Shown: positions 1 to 9,310 of the stretch, in pieces | Numbering within the stretch: position 1 is the stretch's first letter | Layout of the letters: each line of letters starts with the position of its first letter | From: Marinibacterium profundimaris | GTDB taxonomy: Bacteria > Pseudomonadota > Alphaproteobacteria > Rhodobacterales > Rhodobacteraceae | Direction of reading: 5' to 3' | NCBI RefSeq assembly: GCF_002210095.1 | Contig: NZ_AQQR01000003.1 | Location: forward strand, 62,001-126,000 | Length of the DNA stretch: 64,000 bases | The notes under the pieces: model-generated | The model's database searches: none | Told to the model about the DNA's origin: nothing | What the model saw: only the letters and a program-made list of their open reading frames with translations | Position numbers and translations under genes: made by a program

Positions 1-3000
1 AGGTCGCGCCCTTGGGGGCCACATGCGCCAGGTCCGTACGGTCGAGGTAGGAGACCGCCAGTTCCCGGAAGATGTAGTCGAGGATCGAGGTCGCGTTCTT
101 GATCGAGTCGTTGCCCTGGACCATGCCGGCGGGTTCGAACTTGGTGAAGGTGAAGGCGTCGACGAATTCCTCCAGCGGCACGCCGTACTGAAGCCCGACC
201 GACACGGCGATGGCGAAGTTGTTCATCATCGCCCGGAAGCCGGCGCCTTCCTTGTGCATGTCGATGAAGATCTCGCCGAGCGAGCCGTCCTTGTACTCAC
301 CCGTCCGCAGATAGACCTTGTGGCCGCCGACGATCGCCTTCTGGGTATAGCCCTTGCGGCGCTCCGGCATCTTCTCGCGGTGCGAGCGCACGATCTCCTT
401 TACGACCACCTTTTCGATGATCTTCTCGGCCAGCACCTGCGCCTTCTGCTGGGGCGTGCCGGTTTCCAGGGTCTCGGCGGCGTCCTCGTCATCCTCGACC
501 AGCGCGGAGGCCAGCGGCTGGGACAGTTTGGAGCCGTCGCGGTAGAGCGCGTTGGCCTTCACACCCAGCGCCCAGGAGCGTTCATAGGCCTTCTGGCAAT
601 CCTCGATCGTCGCATCGTTGGGCATGTTGATCGTCTTGGAGATCGCGCCCGAGATGAACGACTGGGCGGCGGCCATCATGGTGATGTGGCTGTCGACCGA
701 GAGATAGCGCTTGCCCTTCTTGCCGCAGGGGTTGGCGCAGTCGAAGACGGTCAGGTGCTCGTCCTTCAGGTGCGGGGCGCCTTCCAGCGTCATGGTCCCG
801 CAGACGTAGTCGTTGGCCGCGTCGATATCCGCCTTGGTGTAGCCCAGGTGCTTGAGCAGGTCGAAGGTCGGGTCGTTCAGCTTCTCGGCCGGGATGCCGA
901 GGATGCCGCTGCAGAATTCCTCGCCCAGGGTCCACTGGTTGAAGACGAAGCGGATGTCGAAGGCGCTTTCCAGCGCGGCTTCGATCCGGGCGAACTCGGC
1001 CTCGCCAAAGCCGTGGCCGGCCAGCGTCAGGTGGTTGACGCCGGGCGCGGTGGCGATGGTGCCGTGGCCCACCGCATAGCCAATGATGTCCTCGATCTCG
1101 GTCGAGGCATAGCCCATCTTCTCAAGCGCGGCGGGAACCGAGCGGTTGATGATCTTGAAGTAGCCGCCCCCCGCAAGTTTCTTGAACTTCACCAGGGCGA
1201 AGTCGGGCTCGATCCCGGTGGTGTCGCAATCCATCACCAGGCCGATGGTGCCGGTCGGCGCGATCACGGTGGATTGCGCGTTGCGGTAGCCATGCGCCTC
1301 GCCCAGCCGCAGCGCCTCGTCCCAGGCCTTCTCGGCCAGGGCGACCAGCTTCTGGTCGGGGCAGTTGTCCTGGTCCAGCGGCACGGGCGGCGTCGCCAGC
1401 CCTTCGTAGCCCTCGCTCAGCCCGTAGGCCGCGGTGCGGTGGTTGCGGATGACCCGCAGCATGTGGGCCGCGTTGCGCTCGTAGCTCGGGAAGGCGCCCA
1501 GCTCTCCGGCCATCTCGGCCGAGGTCGCATAGGACACGCCGGTCATGATCGCGGTCAGCGCGCCGCACAGGGCACGACCCTCATCGCTGTCATAGCTGAT
1601 CCCGAGGTTCATCAGCAGGCCGCCGATATTGGCATAGCCCAGGCCCAGGGTCCGGAAATCGTAGGAGAGCTGTGCGATTTCCTTCGACGGGAACTGCGCC
1701 ATGGTCACCGAGATTTCCAGCGTCACGGTCCAAAGCCGCGCCGCGTGCATGTAGTCCTCGGCCCTGAACTCGCCGTCCTTGAGGAAGGTCAGCAGGTTCA
1801 TCGACGCCAGGTTGCAGGCGGTGTCATCGAGGAACATGTATTCCGAACATGGGTTCGAGCCGCGGATCTCCCCGTCTTCGGGGCAGGTGTGCCAGGCGTT
1901 GATCGTGTCGTGGTACTGGATGCCCGGATCGGCACAGGCCCAGGCGGCGTGGCCGACCTGTTCCCACAGATCGCGCGCCTTCACGGTCTTGGCGACCTTG
2001 CCGTCCTTGCGGTTGATCAGCTGCCAGTCGGCGTCCTTTTCGACGGCGTGCAGGAAGGCGTCGGTGACGCGGATCGAGTTGTTGGAGTTCTGGCCCGACA
2101 CGGTGTTGTAAGCTTCGGAATCCCAGTCCGTGTCATAGGTCGGGAATTCGATCGAGGTGTGGCCCTGCCTGGCATAATCCAGCACCCGCTTGATGTAAGT
2201 CTCGGGGATCGAGGACTTTTTCGCCGCGCGGATCGCGGATTTCAGGCTGTCGTTCTTCGCCGGATCGACGGCATCCTCCAGCGCGCCATCCCAGGCGGCG
2301 ATGGCCTCGAAGATGCCGTTCAGCTTCTCTTCGTGCATCTTGGAACCGGCGACGATGCTTGCCACCTTCTGCTCTTCGAGCACCTTCCAGTTGATGAAAT
2401 CCTCAATGTCGGGGTGATCGGCATCGCAGATCACCATCTTGGCCGCGCGGCGCGTGGTGCCGCCCGACTTGATCGCGCCGGCCGCGCGGTCGCCGATCTT
2501 GAGAAAGCCCATCAGGCCCGAGGATTTGCCGCCGCCGGACAGGGATTCCCCCTCGGCCCGCAGGTGCGAGAAATTGGTGCCGGTGCCGGATCCGTATTTG
2601 AACAGGCGTGCCTCGCGGACCCAGAGATCCATGATGCCGCCTTCGTTCACCAGATCGTCCTGAACCGACTGGATGAAGCAGGCGTGGGGCTGCGGATGTT
2701 CATAGGCGCTGGCGGACTTGGTCAGCTTGCCGGTCTTGAAATCGACGTAGTAATGGCCCTGGCTGGGCCCGTCGATGCCATAGGCCCAGTACAGGCCGGT
2801 GTTGAACCATTGCGGCGAGTTCGGCGCGCCCATCTGGGCGGCCAGCATGTGGCGCATCTCGTCGTAATAGGCGCGGGCGTCGTCCTCGGTGGTGAAATAG
2901 CCACCCTTCCAGCCCCAGTAGGCCCAGGCGCCTGCGAGACGGTCGAAGACCTGCTTGGACGAAGTTTCGCCCGTGGTCTCAACGTCGTCCCCATCGGGCA

Positions 3001-3253
3001 CCGAGCGCCACAGGAATTCGGGAACGCCGCGTTCCTTGACCTTCTTCAGCCGTGTCGGCACGCCGGCCTTGCGGAAGTATTTCTGCGCGATCACGTCGCT
3101 GGCGACCTGGCTCCACGAGGCCGGAACCTCGATGTTCTCGAGCCGGAACACGATGGTCCCGTCCGGGTTCCGGATCTCGGAGGTGGCTGCCACGAAATCA
3201 AGGGCCGCGTATGCGTCCTTGCCTGCCTCGGTGAATTTACGTTCGATCTTCAT
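1..3253 (-). CDS. nrdJ: Adenosylcobalamin-dependent (class II) ribonucleoside-diphosphate reductase, partial
   Basis: Reduces ribonucleotides to deoxyribonucleotides with a radical generated from coenzyme B12, so it works with or without oxygen. The protein begins [18 protein letters not shown] and about 1084 residues are visible. The C-terminus lies beyond the left edge; family members are roughly 1200 residues. Recognisable blocks are NSPQWFNTG near residue 135, the thiyl-radical motif SNPCSE followed by CNLASMNL near residues 465-485, APTGTIG near 665, and [14 protein letters not shown] near 838. The start at 3253 is preceded by a GGGGACA ribosome-binding site. A NrdR-like box lies about 175 bp upstream. 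The gene is transcribed alone, away from the lipoprotein gene to its right. The family assignment is secure. Confidence 0.96.
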   Translation of the reverse strand, partial: MKIERKFTEAGKDAYAALDFVAATSEIRNPDGTIVFRLENIEVPASWSQVASDVIAQKYFRKAGVPTRLKKVKERGVPEFLWRSVPDGDDVETTGETSSKQVFDRLAGAWAYWGWKGGYFTTEDDARAYYDEMRHMLAAQMGAPNSPQWFNTGLYWAYGIDGPSQGHYYVDFKTGKLTKSASAYEHPQPHACFIQSVQDDLVNEGGIMDLWVREARLFKYGSGTGTNFSHLRAEGESLSGGGKSSGLMGFLKIGDRAAGAIKSGGTTRRAAKMVICDADHPDIEDFINWKVLEEQKVASIVAGSKMHEEKLNGIFEAIAAWDGALEDAVDPAKNDSLKSAIRAAKKSSIPETYIKRVLDYARQGHTSIEFPTYDTDWDSEAYNTVSGQNSNNSIRVTDAFLHAVEKDADWQLINRKDGKVAKTVKARDLWEQVGHAAWACADPGIQYHDTINAWHTCPEDGEIRGSNPCSEYMFLDDTACNLASMNLLTFLKDGEFRAEDYMHAARLWTVTLEISVTMAQFPSKEIAQLSYDFRTLGLGYANIGGLLMNLGISYDSDEGRALCGALTAIMTGVSYATSAEMAGELGAFPSYERNAAHMLRVIRNHRTAAYGLSEGYEGLATPPVPLDQDNCPDQKLVALAEKAWDEALRLGEAHGYRNAQSTVIAPTGTIGLVMDCDTTGIEPDFALVKFKKLAGGGYFKIINRSVPAALEKMGYASTEIEDIIGYAVGHGTIATAPGVNHLTLAGHGFGEAEFARIEAALESAFDIRFVFNQWTLGEEFCSGILGIPAEKLNDPTFDLLKHLGYTKADIDAANDYVCGTMTLEGAPHLKDEHLTVFDCANPCGKKGKRYLSVDSHITMMAAAQSFISGAISKTINMPNDATIEDCQKAYERSWALGVKANALYRDGSKLSQPLASALVEDDEDAAETLETGTPQQKAQVLAEKIIEKVVVKEIVRSHREKMPERRKGYTQKAIVGGHKVYLRTGEYKDGSLGEIFIDMHKEGAGFRAMMNNFAIAVSVGLQYGVPLEEFVDAFTFTKFEPAGMVQGNDSIKNATSILDYIFRELAVSYLDRTDLAHVAPKGAT

Positions 3254-3271
3254 CGCTATTGTCCCCGTGCC

Positions 3272-3292
3272 CCGGATGCGGCACTGCATCCG
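3272..3292 (-). promoter_or_regulatory. Leader hairpin just upstream of nrdJ
   Basis: A perfect 8-bp inverted repeat (CCGGATGC and GCATCCGG around a 5-base loop) sits in the nrdJ leader, about 20 nt before the start codon. It has no T-run, so it is not an intrinsic terminator. It may influence ribosome access or mRNA stability; that role is inferred. Confidence 0.4.
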
Positions 3293-3425
3293 GTACCTGA
3301 TTGCAGAAGCGACACAAAACCTGTCTCACCCCCCCTTGTGGGCCGGGGGTTTCGTCGCGACGTCAGCCGCCATGTGCTGGTGTTGGTCTACTGTCCCTTT
3401 GCGACCCGCTGACCCCTTGTAGTCT

Positions 3426-3441
3426 GCGCTACATATAGTGG
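3426..3441. promoter_or_regulatory. Putative NrdR box upstream of nrdJ
   Basis: The core CTACATATAGTG fits the NrdR consensus (acaCwAtATaTwGtgt) at nearly all central positions. On the minus strand it overlaps a TATATG sequence that could serve as the -10 of the nrdJ promoter, which would suit repression by NrdR. NrdR sites usually come in pairs about three helical turns apart; I see only one good box. Confidence 0.55.
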
Positions 3442-3652
3442 CTGGTCGGTTCGCTCGCACAAATTGACGTATATTAACGGGTCGGGTCAACGGAGTTTTT
3501 TGCCCCGCGGCCCAAACTTTTGCGTTGACCACAAGTTAACCGTTGCCGCCGGTCCCCCGGCCATGATTCACTCACATCGGAACCCGCCTCGGGGGCAGGC
3601 CCGTTTGGGCTTTGCTTTCAAGCCTCTTGCCGACAGGAGTTGAGAGATCGCT

Positions 3653-4201
3653 TTGACTTGTCCCCAGACCGCGCGCGGCGCCGGTGGATGGAATTGCTTC
3701 CGGATTCGGGATCGAATTGTCACAGCCGCAAGGCTGAAAACCCGCGCGATCGGGCACGGTCTTCGTATAGTCCTGCTCGCAATGCCTATGTTCGCGGCAG
3801 GGTGTGCCACACAAGATGCTGTGGATCCGGCCACGGGGCGGGCGCGATTCTCCGAATTTCCCGAACCGCTCTACGCCGCGTTCCGCGCCGCCTGCGAGGG
3901 CCCGGCGCAATCCTATGTCCGCCCCGACCGCAATTTCGCAGAATGCCGCGAGTTGCTGCCGCCCGACACCACCGCCGCGATCATCCTCAGCTACGATGGC
4001 ATGCTCGACGACCTGCCCGAGCTGGTGATCCGCTTCACCACAAGCGAGCCGCTCGACGGGATCGGCTATCTGGTGCAGAACGACATCTTTCTGAACGTGC
4101 CGCGCCGCAACCAGCAGGAGCTGCAGATCCGCCTGCCGGACGAACGGCTTGGGCAGACGATCAATGCGCTTTATCGCAAGGCCGGCGGCACGCCGGAGTA
4201 G
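3653..4201 (+). CDS. Putative lipoprotein of unknown function
   Basis: A hypothetical protein of up to 182 residues. A hydrophobic stretch ending in a lipobox (MFAAGC, Cys at residue 51 of the longest reading) suggests lipid anchoring to a membrane. The mature part has no domain I recognise; it is acidic to neutral and ends in KAGGTPE. The start is uncertain: the only upstream candidate is a TTG at 3653 with AGGAG 13 nt before it, and this leaves an unusually long N-region before the signal sequence. A less common internal start is possible. It stands between divergent nrdJ and a serine hydrolase that starts about 155 bp downstream. Codon use matches its neighbours. Confidence 0.6.
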   Translation: MTCPQTARGAGGWNCFRIRDRIVTAARLKTRAIGHGLRIVLLAMPMFAAGCATQDAVDPATGRARFSEFPEPLYAAFRAACEGPAQSYVRPDRNFAECRELLPPDTTAAIILSYDGMLDDLPELVIRFTTSEPLDGIGYLVQNDIFLNVPRRNQQELQIRLPDERLGQTINALYRKAGGTPE

Positions 4202-4355
4202 ATGCCCCCCTACATATGGTGGTCCGGCCGCTGCAGGCCCGGCCCTGATCACACCCGCGCGAGGACATGTTGATGTGCTGTCGGTGCGAACCCTGATCTT
4301 CTGCTCAGGTCCCGCTAAGTCACAGACCTCATCCACACCCGACCACGGACCTTGC

Positions 4356-5360
4356 ATGTTCTCTCGCCGTACCTTCTCCCTGGCCCTGCCCCTCGCCCTC
4401 GCTTCCCCGGCGCTGCTGCGCGCCCAAACCGCTGCACAAGACGTTGCCCCGGAGATCGACGCGATCCGGCAGGCCGCCGCCGGGATGGACCAGCTGCACG
4501 CCATCCTGATCCAGCGCGGCGACGAGACCCTGCTGGAAGAGGCGCCGCGCGGCCGGGGCCTGGCGACGCCGGCCAATATCAAGTCCTGCTCCAAGAGCCT
4601 CGTGGCGCTGATCCTCGGCAGCTGCATCGCACGCGGCGAGATCGCCAGCCTTTCCACCACCCTGGGCGAGGCCGCGCCGGGCCTGATCCCGTCGGACGCG
4701 ACCGACGGCGTCGCGGATCTGACCTTCGGCGACCTCGTCACCCTGCGCGCGGGGCTGCAAAGCACCTCGGGTCCGAACTACGGCGCCTGGATCGCGTCGT
4801 CGAACTGGGTGGCCTATGTCCTGCGCCAGCCGCGCGTGGCCGAGAATGGCGGGCGGATGATCTATTCCACCGGCACGACCCATGTCCTGGGCGCGGCGCT
4901 GGCCGAGGTCACGGGTGAAAGCCTGGCGACGCTGATGCGCCAGAGGCTGGGAGAGGGGCTGGGGGTCGAGATCCCCGCCTGGACCCGCGATCCGCAGGGC
5001 TATTACATGGGCGGCAACCAGATGGCGCTGAGCCCGCGCGCGATGCTGCAGGTGGCGCTGATGATGCGTGACGGCGGGGTCTATGACGGCCGGCAGGTGG
5101 TCTCTGCCGACTGGGCCCGGGACAGCGCCAGGGCGCGGACGCGGTCCCCGTTCAGCGGGCTGGGCTACGGGCTGGGCTGGTTCGTCAGCCGGACGGGCTG
5201 GATGCTTGCCCGGGGCTACGGCGGGCAGATCATCGCCGCCCATCCCGAACGCGGCCTTGCCGTGGCGATCAGTTCGGACCCGATGCGCCCGGCGCGCTCG
5301 GGCGGGTATTTCGGCGATCTCATAGGATTGATCGAGGGGCCCATTGCCGGGCTGGCCTGA
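4356..5360 (+). CDS. Beta-lactamase-like serine hydrolase, exported
   Basis: A 334-residue member of the class C beta-lactamase / penicillin-binding-protein-like hydrolase family (esterase, peptidase or lactonase activities are known in this family). The ATG at 4356 gives a signal peptide with an RR and a hydrophobic core ending LLRAQ, so export is likely, possibly by Tat. The SxxK nucleophile motif is S77-C-S-K80. The second motif is Y170-S-T, and the KTG-box equivalent is G287-Y-G-G-Q. The third motif lacks the classical HTG/KTG, so beta-lactam hydrolysis is unlikely and the natural substrate cannot be named. The reading frame stays open upstream to 4149, but the shorter start is the only one with a proper signal sequence. 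Confidence 0.85.
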   Translation: MFSRRTFSLALPLALASPALLRAQTAAQDVAPEIDAIRQAAAGMDQLHAILIQRGDETLLEEAPRGRGLATPANIKSCSKSLVALILGSCIARGEIASLSTTLGEAAPGLIPSDATDGVADLTFGDLVTLRAGLQSTSGPNYGAWIASSNWVAYVLRQPRVAENGGRMIYSTGTTHVLGAALAEVTGESLATLMRQRLGEGLGVEIPAWTRDPQGYYMGGNQMALSPRAMLQVALMMRDGGVYDGRQVVSADWARDSARARTRSPFSGLGYGLGWFVSRTGWMLARGYGGQIIAAHPERGLAVAISSDPMRPARSGGYFGDLIGLIEGPIAGLA

Positions 5361-5444
5361 CCGGAGGCATGGCGATACCGACATGCACGCCGCAGGGCCA
5401 CGCGGGCCAGCGGCCCCATGAACACCGCCGATTGTCAGGAAAGA

Positions 5445-5521
5445 TGGTCGGGGCGGCGAGATTCGAACTCACGACCCCCTGTACCCAAAACAGGTGCGCT
5501 ACCAGACTGCGCCACGCCCCG
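5445..5521 (-). tRNA. tRNA-Pro (anticodon TGG)
   Basis: Reading the minus strand gives a 77-nt cloverleaf that starts CGGGGCG and ends with an encoded CCA. The 7-bp acceptor stem pairs fully. The anticodon stem CCTGT/ACAGG encloses the loop TTTGGGT, so the anticodon is TGG (plus-strand positions 5485-5487). The TpsiC arm carries GTTCGAATC. TGG reads CCA and, when modified, other proline codons. Confidence 0.96.
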
Positions 5522-5741
5522 GACCATGCGCCTTCCTAGACGCTGACCAGGGCTTTGAAAAGGCCGATTCGACCGTGCCCGCGCCAGGATCGGCGACCTG
5601 CGCCTCAGCGCCTCCGCCCCCGCCCGGCCCTCGTGCCGCGGGGACGGCTGCGCATGGGTGGGCGGGTGGGCGCAGACGGCGCCGCGGCGCGAGGGCCGGG
5701 CGCTGTCGACAGGATCGGAAAGCCTGCCTCCTCCCAGCCGG

Positions 5742-6215
5742 TCACTCGCAGGGCCAGGCGGCCTCTTCGCCATAGACCGGGTGCTGCAGTTCGCTGCCCT
5801 CGGCGATGCCGTAGCGGTCCGCGAGCCCTCCGTTTATCTCGAGCACGGTGTAGATGCCATCGCCGCCGGGGATCGGCGTCAAATCACCCGGGATCGCGTT
5901 CGAATGCACGCGCACCACGGTGCCGGTCTCGTCGGTAAAGATCATGTCCAGCGGGATCAGCGTGTTCTTCATCCAGAAGGACACCGACCGCGGCGGATCG
6001 AAAACAAAGAGCATGCCGGTGCTGTTGGGCATCTCTTCGACATCCATCAGGCCCTGCGCGCGCGACGGATCGTCGTCGGCCACGGTCACGTTGAACCGCA
6101 GCTGCCCCCAATCGCCGCGCAGCCCGACCACCTCGGGGCTGCAGGCGGCCAGGGCGCCCTGCACCCCGACCACGCCGGCCAACAAAATTCCCGCCAGCGC
6201 CACCGATATGCGCAT
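5742..6215 (-). CDS. DUF192 family secreted protein
   Basis: A 157-residue DUF192 protein with an N-terminal signal peptide (MRISVALAGILLAGVVGVQG, cleavage near ALAAC). The family hallmark is clear: a GMLFVFD segment, then SFWMKNTLIPLDMIF, then a conserved HSNAIP element. The family is widespread and secreted or periplasmic, and its biochemical role is not established. The start at 6215 is chosen because it begins the signal peptide and has GAGGA just upstream; the frame continues open to 6368. It lies 168 bp downstream of the double cold-shock gene on the same strand and next to tRNA-Pro. Confidence 0.85.
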   Translation of the reverse strand: MRISVALAGILLAGVVGVQGALAACSPEVVGLRGDWGQLRFNVTVADDDPSRAQGLMDVEEMPNSTGMLFVFDPPRSVSFWMKNTLIPLDMIFTDETGTVVRVHSNAIPGDLTPIPGGDGIYTVLEINGGLADRYGIAEGSELQHPVYGEEAAWPCE

Positions 6216-6383
6216 TCTCTCGTCCTCGCTTCTGCCTGGAGGATGCGGCCCGGAACCGAGCCGCCCTGCCCCGGATGCCTCTCCCGGGCCCGACGCCCGG
6301 ATCGCCGATGAGCCCGACGGCCCGGACATCCCGTCCCGGCGCAGGGCCCGGACCCGGTCCGGTTCCACGCGGGACGGGCCGGA

Positions 6384-6956
6384 TCAGCCTTCGTTCAGGG
6401 GCGTTGCCTTTTCCCAGGAAAAGACCTCGGCCGCCATGCGACCCCGACGCCCGTTGATCACGCGCATCGCCAGCGCCTCGCCCGGTTGCAGATCCGCAAG
6501 ACCGGACCGGCGAAGCACTTCGATATGCAGGAACACGTCCTCGGCCTTACCAAAGATATTGGCAAAGCCAAAGCCCTTTCCCTTGTCGAACCACTTCACC
6601 CTCGCGGGTTCGAGAGGGGCCTGACGCACCTCCTCCGGATCGAGCATCGCGAAATCCGAAAGTTCGGCAGTCGTCCCGCTGTCCGGGGGCGTGATGGAGG
6701 TCACTTCCGTGGCCTGCACCCCCCGCGACGTGCTGTGTGCCAGAACCTCGATTCGACTTCCATCCGCCACCGACGACTGCCCAAAATTACGCAGAACGTT
6801 GACATGGAGAAGAATGTCCGGCCCGCCGCTGTCAGCGACAACGAAACCGTAACCCTTTGCCGGGTCGAACCATTTCACGCTACCTTGAACCAGACGTGCA
6901 TCACTTGTCACATCAGCCAATTGGGTACCTGTTCTTAGTTTTGAGTGTAGTGTCAT
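6384..6956 (-). CDS. Double cold-shock-domain protein
   Basis: A 190-residue nucleic-acid-binding protein with two cold-shock domains, at about residues 24-88 and 116-182. Each has its RNP1 (KGYGFV and KGFGFA) and RNP2 (ILLHV and VFLHI) motifs. A roughly 30-residue acidic linker joins them. Tandem-CSD proteins of this size are typical of alphaproteobacteria, where single-domain CspA is about 70 residues. It probably acts as an RNA chaperone in the cytoplasm. The N-terminal 20 residues precede the first domain, so the true start could be slightly downstream of 6956. It points away from pdxH's 3' end, and the two genes are separated by a palindrome. Confidence 0.9.
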   Translation of the reverse strand: MTLHSKLRTGTQLADVTSDARLVQGSVKWFDPAKGYGFVVADSGGPDILLHVNVLRNFGQSSVADGSRIEVLAHSTSRGVQATEVTSITPPDSGTTAELSDFAMLDPEEVRQAPLEPARVKWFDKGKGFGFANIFGKAEDVFLHIEVLRRSGLADLQPGEALAMRVINGRRGRMAAEVFSWEKATPLNEG

Positions 6957-7028
6957 CCCGCTGCTAGGTTTGCCGGATCAGTCAGGTCACTTTCAAGCAG
7001 AAAATCTCCAACCTACTCAACAGGATAT

Positions 7029-7049
7029 AAACTCACGTAACGTGAGTTT
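7029..7049 (-). terminator. Perfect palindrome after pdxH, probable terminator
   Basis: AAACTCACGT and ACGTGAGTTT flank a single central base, beginning at the pdxH stop codon. On the minus strand the stem is followed by TTTATAT, a weak U-tract, which fits an intrinsic terminator for pdxH. Its perfect symmetry and closeness to the cold-shock gene promoter leave an operator role possible. Confidence 0.55.
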
Positions 7050-7672
7050 CACGGATTCAGACGCTCGATTACCCAATCGGAGCCTGCGTTTGACCTTCGC
7101 CAGACGAAGCGATCATGCAACCTGAAGGCGCCGTCGGCCCAGAATTCTATCTCCACGGGCACAATCCTGTAGCCACCCCAGAAGGGCGGTCTCGGCGGGT
7201 TCGGACCGTGACGCGCGGTCACTTTCGCGACCTCGGCCATCAGCGTTCCGCGGCTGTCCAGCGGCCGCGACTGCGCCGAGGCCCAGGCGCCCAGCCGGCT
7301 CTTGATCGAGCGCGAGCTGTAATATTCATCCGCCTTGGGCCCGTTCTCCTTGGTGACGATGCCCCGCGCCCGCACCTGGCGGCGCAGCGACTTCCAGTGC
7401 ATCACGAAGGCGGCCTTGCCGGCGCTGTCGAGCTCGCGCGCCTTGGCGCTTTCGTAATTTGTATAGAAGACAAAGGCGTCGTCCTCGACCTCCTTCAACA
7501 GGACCATCCGGGCGTTCGGCAGGCCGGTGTCATCCACCGTCGACAGCGCGATCGCATTGGGATCGTTCAGCTCGCTCGCCTCTGCCTCGGCCATCCAGCG
7601 GCGCACGATTTCAAAGGGCTGATCCCCGGCAAAGATGCCGTCGCGGTCGCTCCTGTCGTTCAGGCGGGTCAT
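7049..7672 (-). CDS. pdxH: Pyridoxamine 5'-phosphate oxidase
   Basis: Oxidises pyridoxine or pyridoxamine 5'-phosphate to pyridoxal 5'-phosphate using FMN, the last step of vitamin B6 synthesis and salvage. The 207-residue product has the family's features in order: ARMVLLK near residue 54 (FMN contact), VFYTNYES near 68, the SRLGAWAS segment near 126, FWGGYRIVP near 164, and the catalytic RLH at residues 184-186. The start at 7672 gives the usual length; the frame stays open to 7885, but that extension overlaps the divergent fabI promoter. It faces away from fabI and probably shares its upstream control region. Confidence 0.95.
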   Translation of the reverse strand: MTRLNDRSDRDGIFAGDQPFEIVRRWMAEAEASELNDPNAIALSTVDDTGLPNARMVLLKEVEDDAFVFYTNYESAKARELDSAGKAAFVMHWKSLRRQVRARGIVTKENGPKADEYYSSRSIKSRLGAWASAQSRPLDSRGTLMAEVAKVTARHGPNPPRPPFWGGYRIVPVEIEFWADGAFRLHDRFVWRRSNAGSDWVIERLNP

Positions 7673-7790
7673 GATAGGTCCTTTCCTTGGCTGCACGGGC
7701 TTTGCGCGCGGCTCATAGCTAGCGCCTTGCAGGGTGACAGCCAATCGCATAAAGGTCGGGCCCAATCCAAACGAAGGTGGAGCTTTGGCG

Positions 7791-8597
7791 ATGGCAGCAG
7801 GTCTGATGGCGGGAAAACGCGGACTGATCATGGGGCTTGCCAATGACAAGTCCATCGCATGGGGCATCGCGCGCGCCTGCGCCAACGCGGGCGCCGAGCT
7901 GGCATTCTCCTACCAGGGTGAGGCGCTGAAGAAACGCGTCGATCCGCTGGCCGCCCAGCTGGGCAGCGATATCGTCCTGCCCTGCGACGTGTCGGACGCC
8001 GACAGCATCGACACGCTGTTCTCGGACCTGGGCCAGCGCTGGGACGGGCTGGATTTCATCGTCCATGCCGTGGCGTTCTCCGACAAGACCCAGCTGCGTG
8101 GCCGCTATCTTGACACCACGCGCGACAACTTCCTGACCTCGATGGACATCTCGGTGTTTTCCTTCACCGCCGTGATGCAGCGGGCCGAGAAGATGATGTC
8201 GCCCGGCGGCGCGGCCCTGACGCTGACCTATTACGGCGCCGAGAAGGTCATGCCGCATTACAACATGATGGGCGTCGCCAAGGCCGCGCTCGAGGCCTCG
8301 GTCAAGTACCTGGCCGAGGACCTGGGCAAGGACGGCATCCGCGTGAACGCGATCTCGGCCGGCCCGATCAAGACGCTGGCCGCCTCCGGCATCGGCGACT
8401 TCCGCTACATCATGAAGTGGAACGAGCTGAATTCGCCCCTGCGCCGCAACGTGACGACCGAAGACGTGGGCAATTCCGCGCTTTACCTGCTGTCGGACCT
8501 GGGCGGCGGCGTGACCGGCGAGGTGCTGCACGTGGATGCGGGCTATCACGTGGTCGGCATGAAGGCCGTCGACGCCCCCGATATCGACAAGAGCTGA
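7791..8597 (+). CDS. fabI: Enoyl-[acyl-carrier-protein] reductase (NADH)
   Basis: Catalyses the last reduction of the fatty-acid elongation cycle. This is a 268-residue short-chain dehydrogenase of the FabI type: a nucleotide-binding segment [15 protein letters not shown] at the N-terminus, the DFIVHAVAF segment, and the Y157-x6-K164 catalytic pair (YNMMGVAK) preceded by a second conserved Tyr. The start at 7791 is preceded by GGTGGAG at good spacing; upstream residues of the longer frame look non-coding. The xanthine phosphoribosyltransferase gene begins 27 bp after its stop, so the two may be co-transcribed. Confidence 0.95.
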   Translation: MAAGLMAGKRGLIMGLANDKSIAWGIARACANAGAELAFSYQGEALKKRVDPLAAQLGSDIVLPCDVSDADSIDTLFSDLGQRWDGLDFIVHAVAFSDKTQLRGRYLDTTRDNFLTSMDISVFSFTAVMQRAEKMMSPGGAALTLTYYGAEKVMPHYNMMGVAKAALEASVKYLAEDLGKDGIRVNAISAGPIKTLAASGIGDFRYIMKWNELNSPLRRNVTTEDVGNSALYLLSDLGGGVTGEVLHVDAGYHVVGMKAVDAPDIDKS

Positions 8598-8624
8598 CAG
8601 AGAGCCGAGCCCGAGGAGGCCGCC

Positions 8625-9128
8625 ATGAACGACCGTCTGCCGCATGAAAAGGGCTTCCACATCTCGTGGGATCAGATCCACCGCGACAGCCGGGCGCTGG
8701 CCTGGCGGCTGGACGGGCACGGGCCCGACGACGGCAACTGGCGCGCGGTGGTGGCGATCACCCGCGGCGGCATGGCGCCCGCGATGATCGTCGCGCGCGA
8801 GCTCGACATCCGCACGATCGACACGATCTCGATCAAGTCCTACGACTGGCAGAAGCAGGCCGACACCAAGGTGCTGAAGACGCCGGACGCAGAGCTGATG
8901 GGCGACGGCACCGGCATCCTGATCGTCGACGACCTGGTCGACACCGGCAAGACGCTCGACGTTGTGCGCAAGATGTACCCCAAGGCGCATTTCGCCACGG
9001 TCTACGCCAAGCCCAAGGGCCGACCCATGGTCGATACCTTCATCACCGAGGTCAGCCAGGACACCTGGATCTTCTTCCCCTGGGACATGGCGCTGCAATA
9101 CGTGGAACCGTATCGCGGCCAGGATTGA
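8625..9128 (+). CDS. gpt: Xanthine(-guanine) phosphoribosyltransferase
   Basis: Salvages xanthine and guanine by transferring ribose phosphate from PRPP. The 167-residue protein has the PRPP-binding signature [13 protein letters not shown] around residues 97-109, a [15 protein letters not shown] segment near the N-terminus, and the C-terminal WIFFPWD element typical of the Gpt subfamily. Length matches the family. An AGGAGG about 8 nt before the ATG at 8625 fixes the start. It lies 27 bp after fabI on the same strand. Confidence 0.92.
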   Translation: MNDRLPHEKGFHISWDQIHRDSRALAWRLDGHGPDDGNWRAVVAITRGGMAPAMIVARELDIRTIDTISIKSYDWQKQADTKVLKTPDAELMGDGTGILIVDDLVDTGKTLDVVRKMYPKAHFATVYAKPKGRPMVDTFITEVSQDTWIFFPWDMALQYVEPYRGQD

Positions 9129-9153
9129 CCTCGGCGCCGGTTGATCCGGCAGT

Positions 9154-9273
9154 GGGGAGTATTTGTGCAAAGATGAAGACCCGGGTCGCGCGCTACCCTG
9201 ATGTGGCGTGAAATCCCGCGGCGCGCTCTGGTCCTTGGGGCGTCCTGCTGTTTCACCTTTGGCCAAATACTCC
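9154..9273. repeat. Inverted pair of a dispersed intergenic motif
   Basis: GGAGTATTTGTGCAAAGATG begins at 9155 on the plus strand. A sister copy reading GGAGTATTTGGCCAAAGG lies on the minus strand at 9256-9273. They face each other across about 80 bp between gpt and the aminotransferase gene. Related copies occur at 28332-28357 and 44063-44080. Confidence 0.65.
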
Positions 9274-9310
9274 AGACCGACATCGCAACCGGAGCCACGG
9301 GTTCAGAAGA

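Larger units (their letters stand above)
3254..3652. other. Intergenic region between nrdJ and the lipoprotein gene
   Basis: About 400 bp between divergent genes. It holds the nrdJ leader hairpin and NrdR-like box, an AT-richer stretch near 3460-3480 suited to promoters, and an AGGAG about 13 nt before the lipoprotein TTG. I looked for a cobalamin riboswitch (B12 box) on the nrdJ strand and did not find one. Confidence 0.5.

Noticed and set aside
23-3412. A 1129-codon open frame on the plus strand
   Set aside because: It runs opposite nrdJ, whose minus-strand protein is clearly a class II reductase. The plus-strand frame is repetitive in high-GC codons and matches nothing I know.
3254-3430. 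Cobalamin riboswitch before nrdJ
   Set aside because: No B12 box or expected multi-stem layout is visible on the minus strand, only a single short hairpin.
3461-3480. Second NrdR box (GACGTATATTAACGG)
   Set aside because: It matches only the central ATAT part and is 38 bp centre to centre from the first, not the expected spacing.
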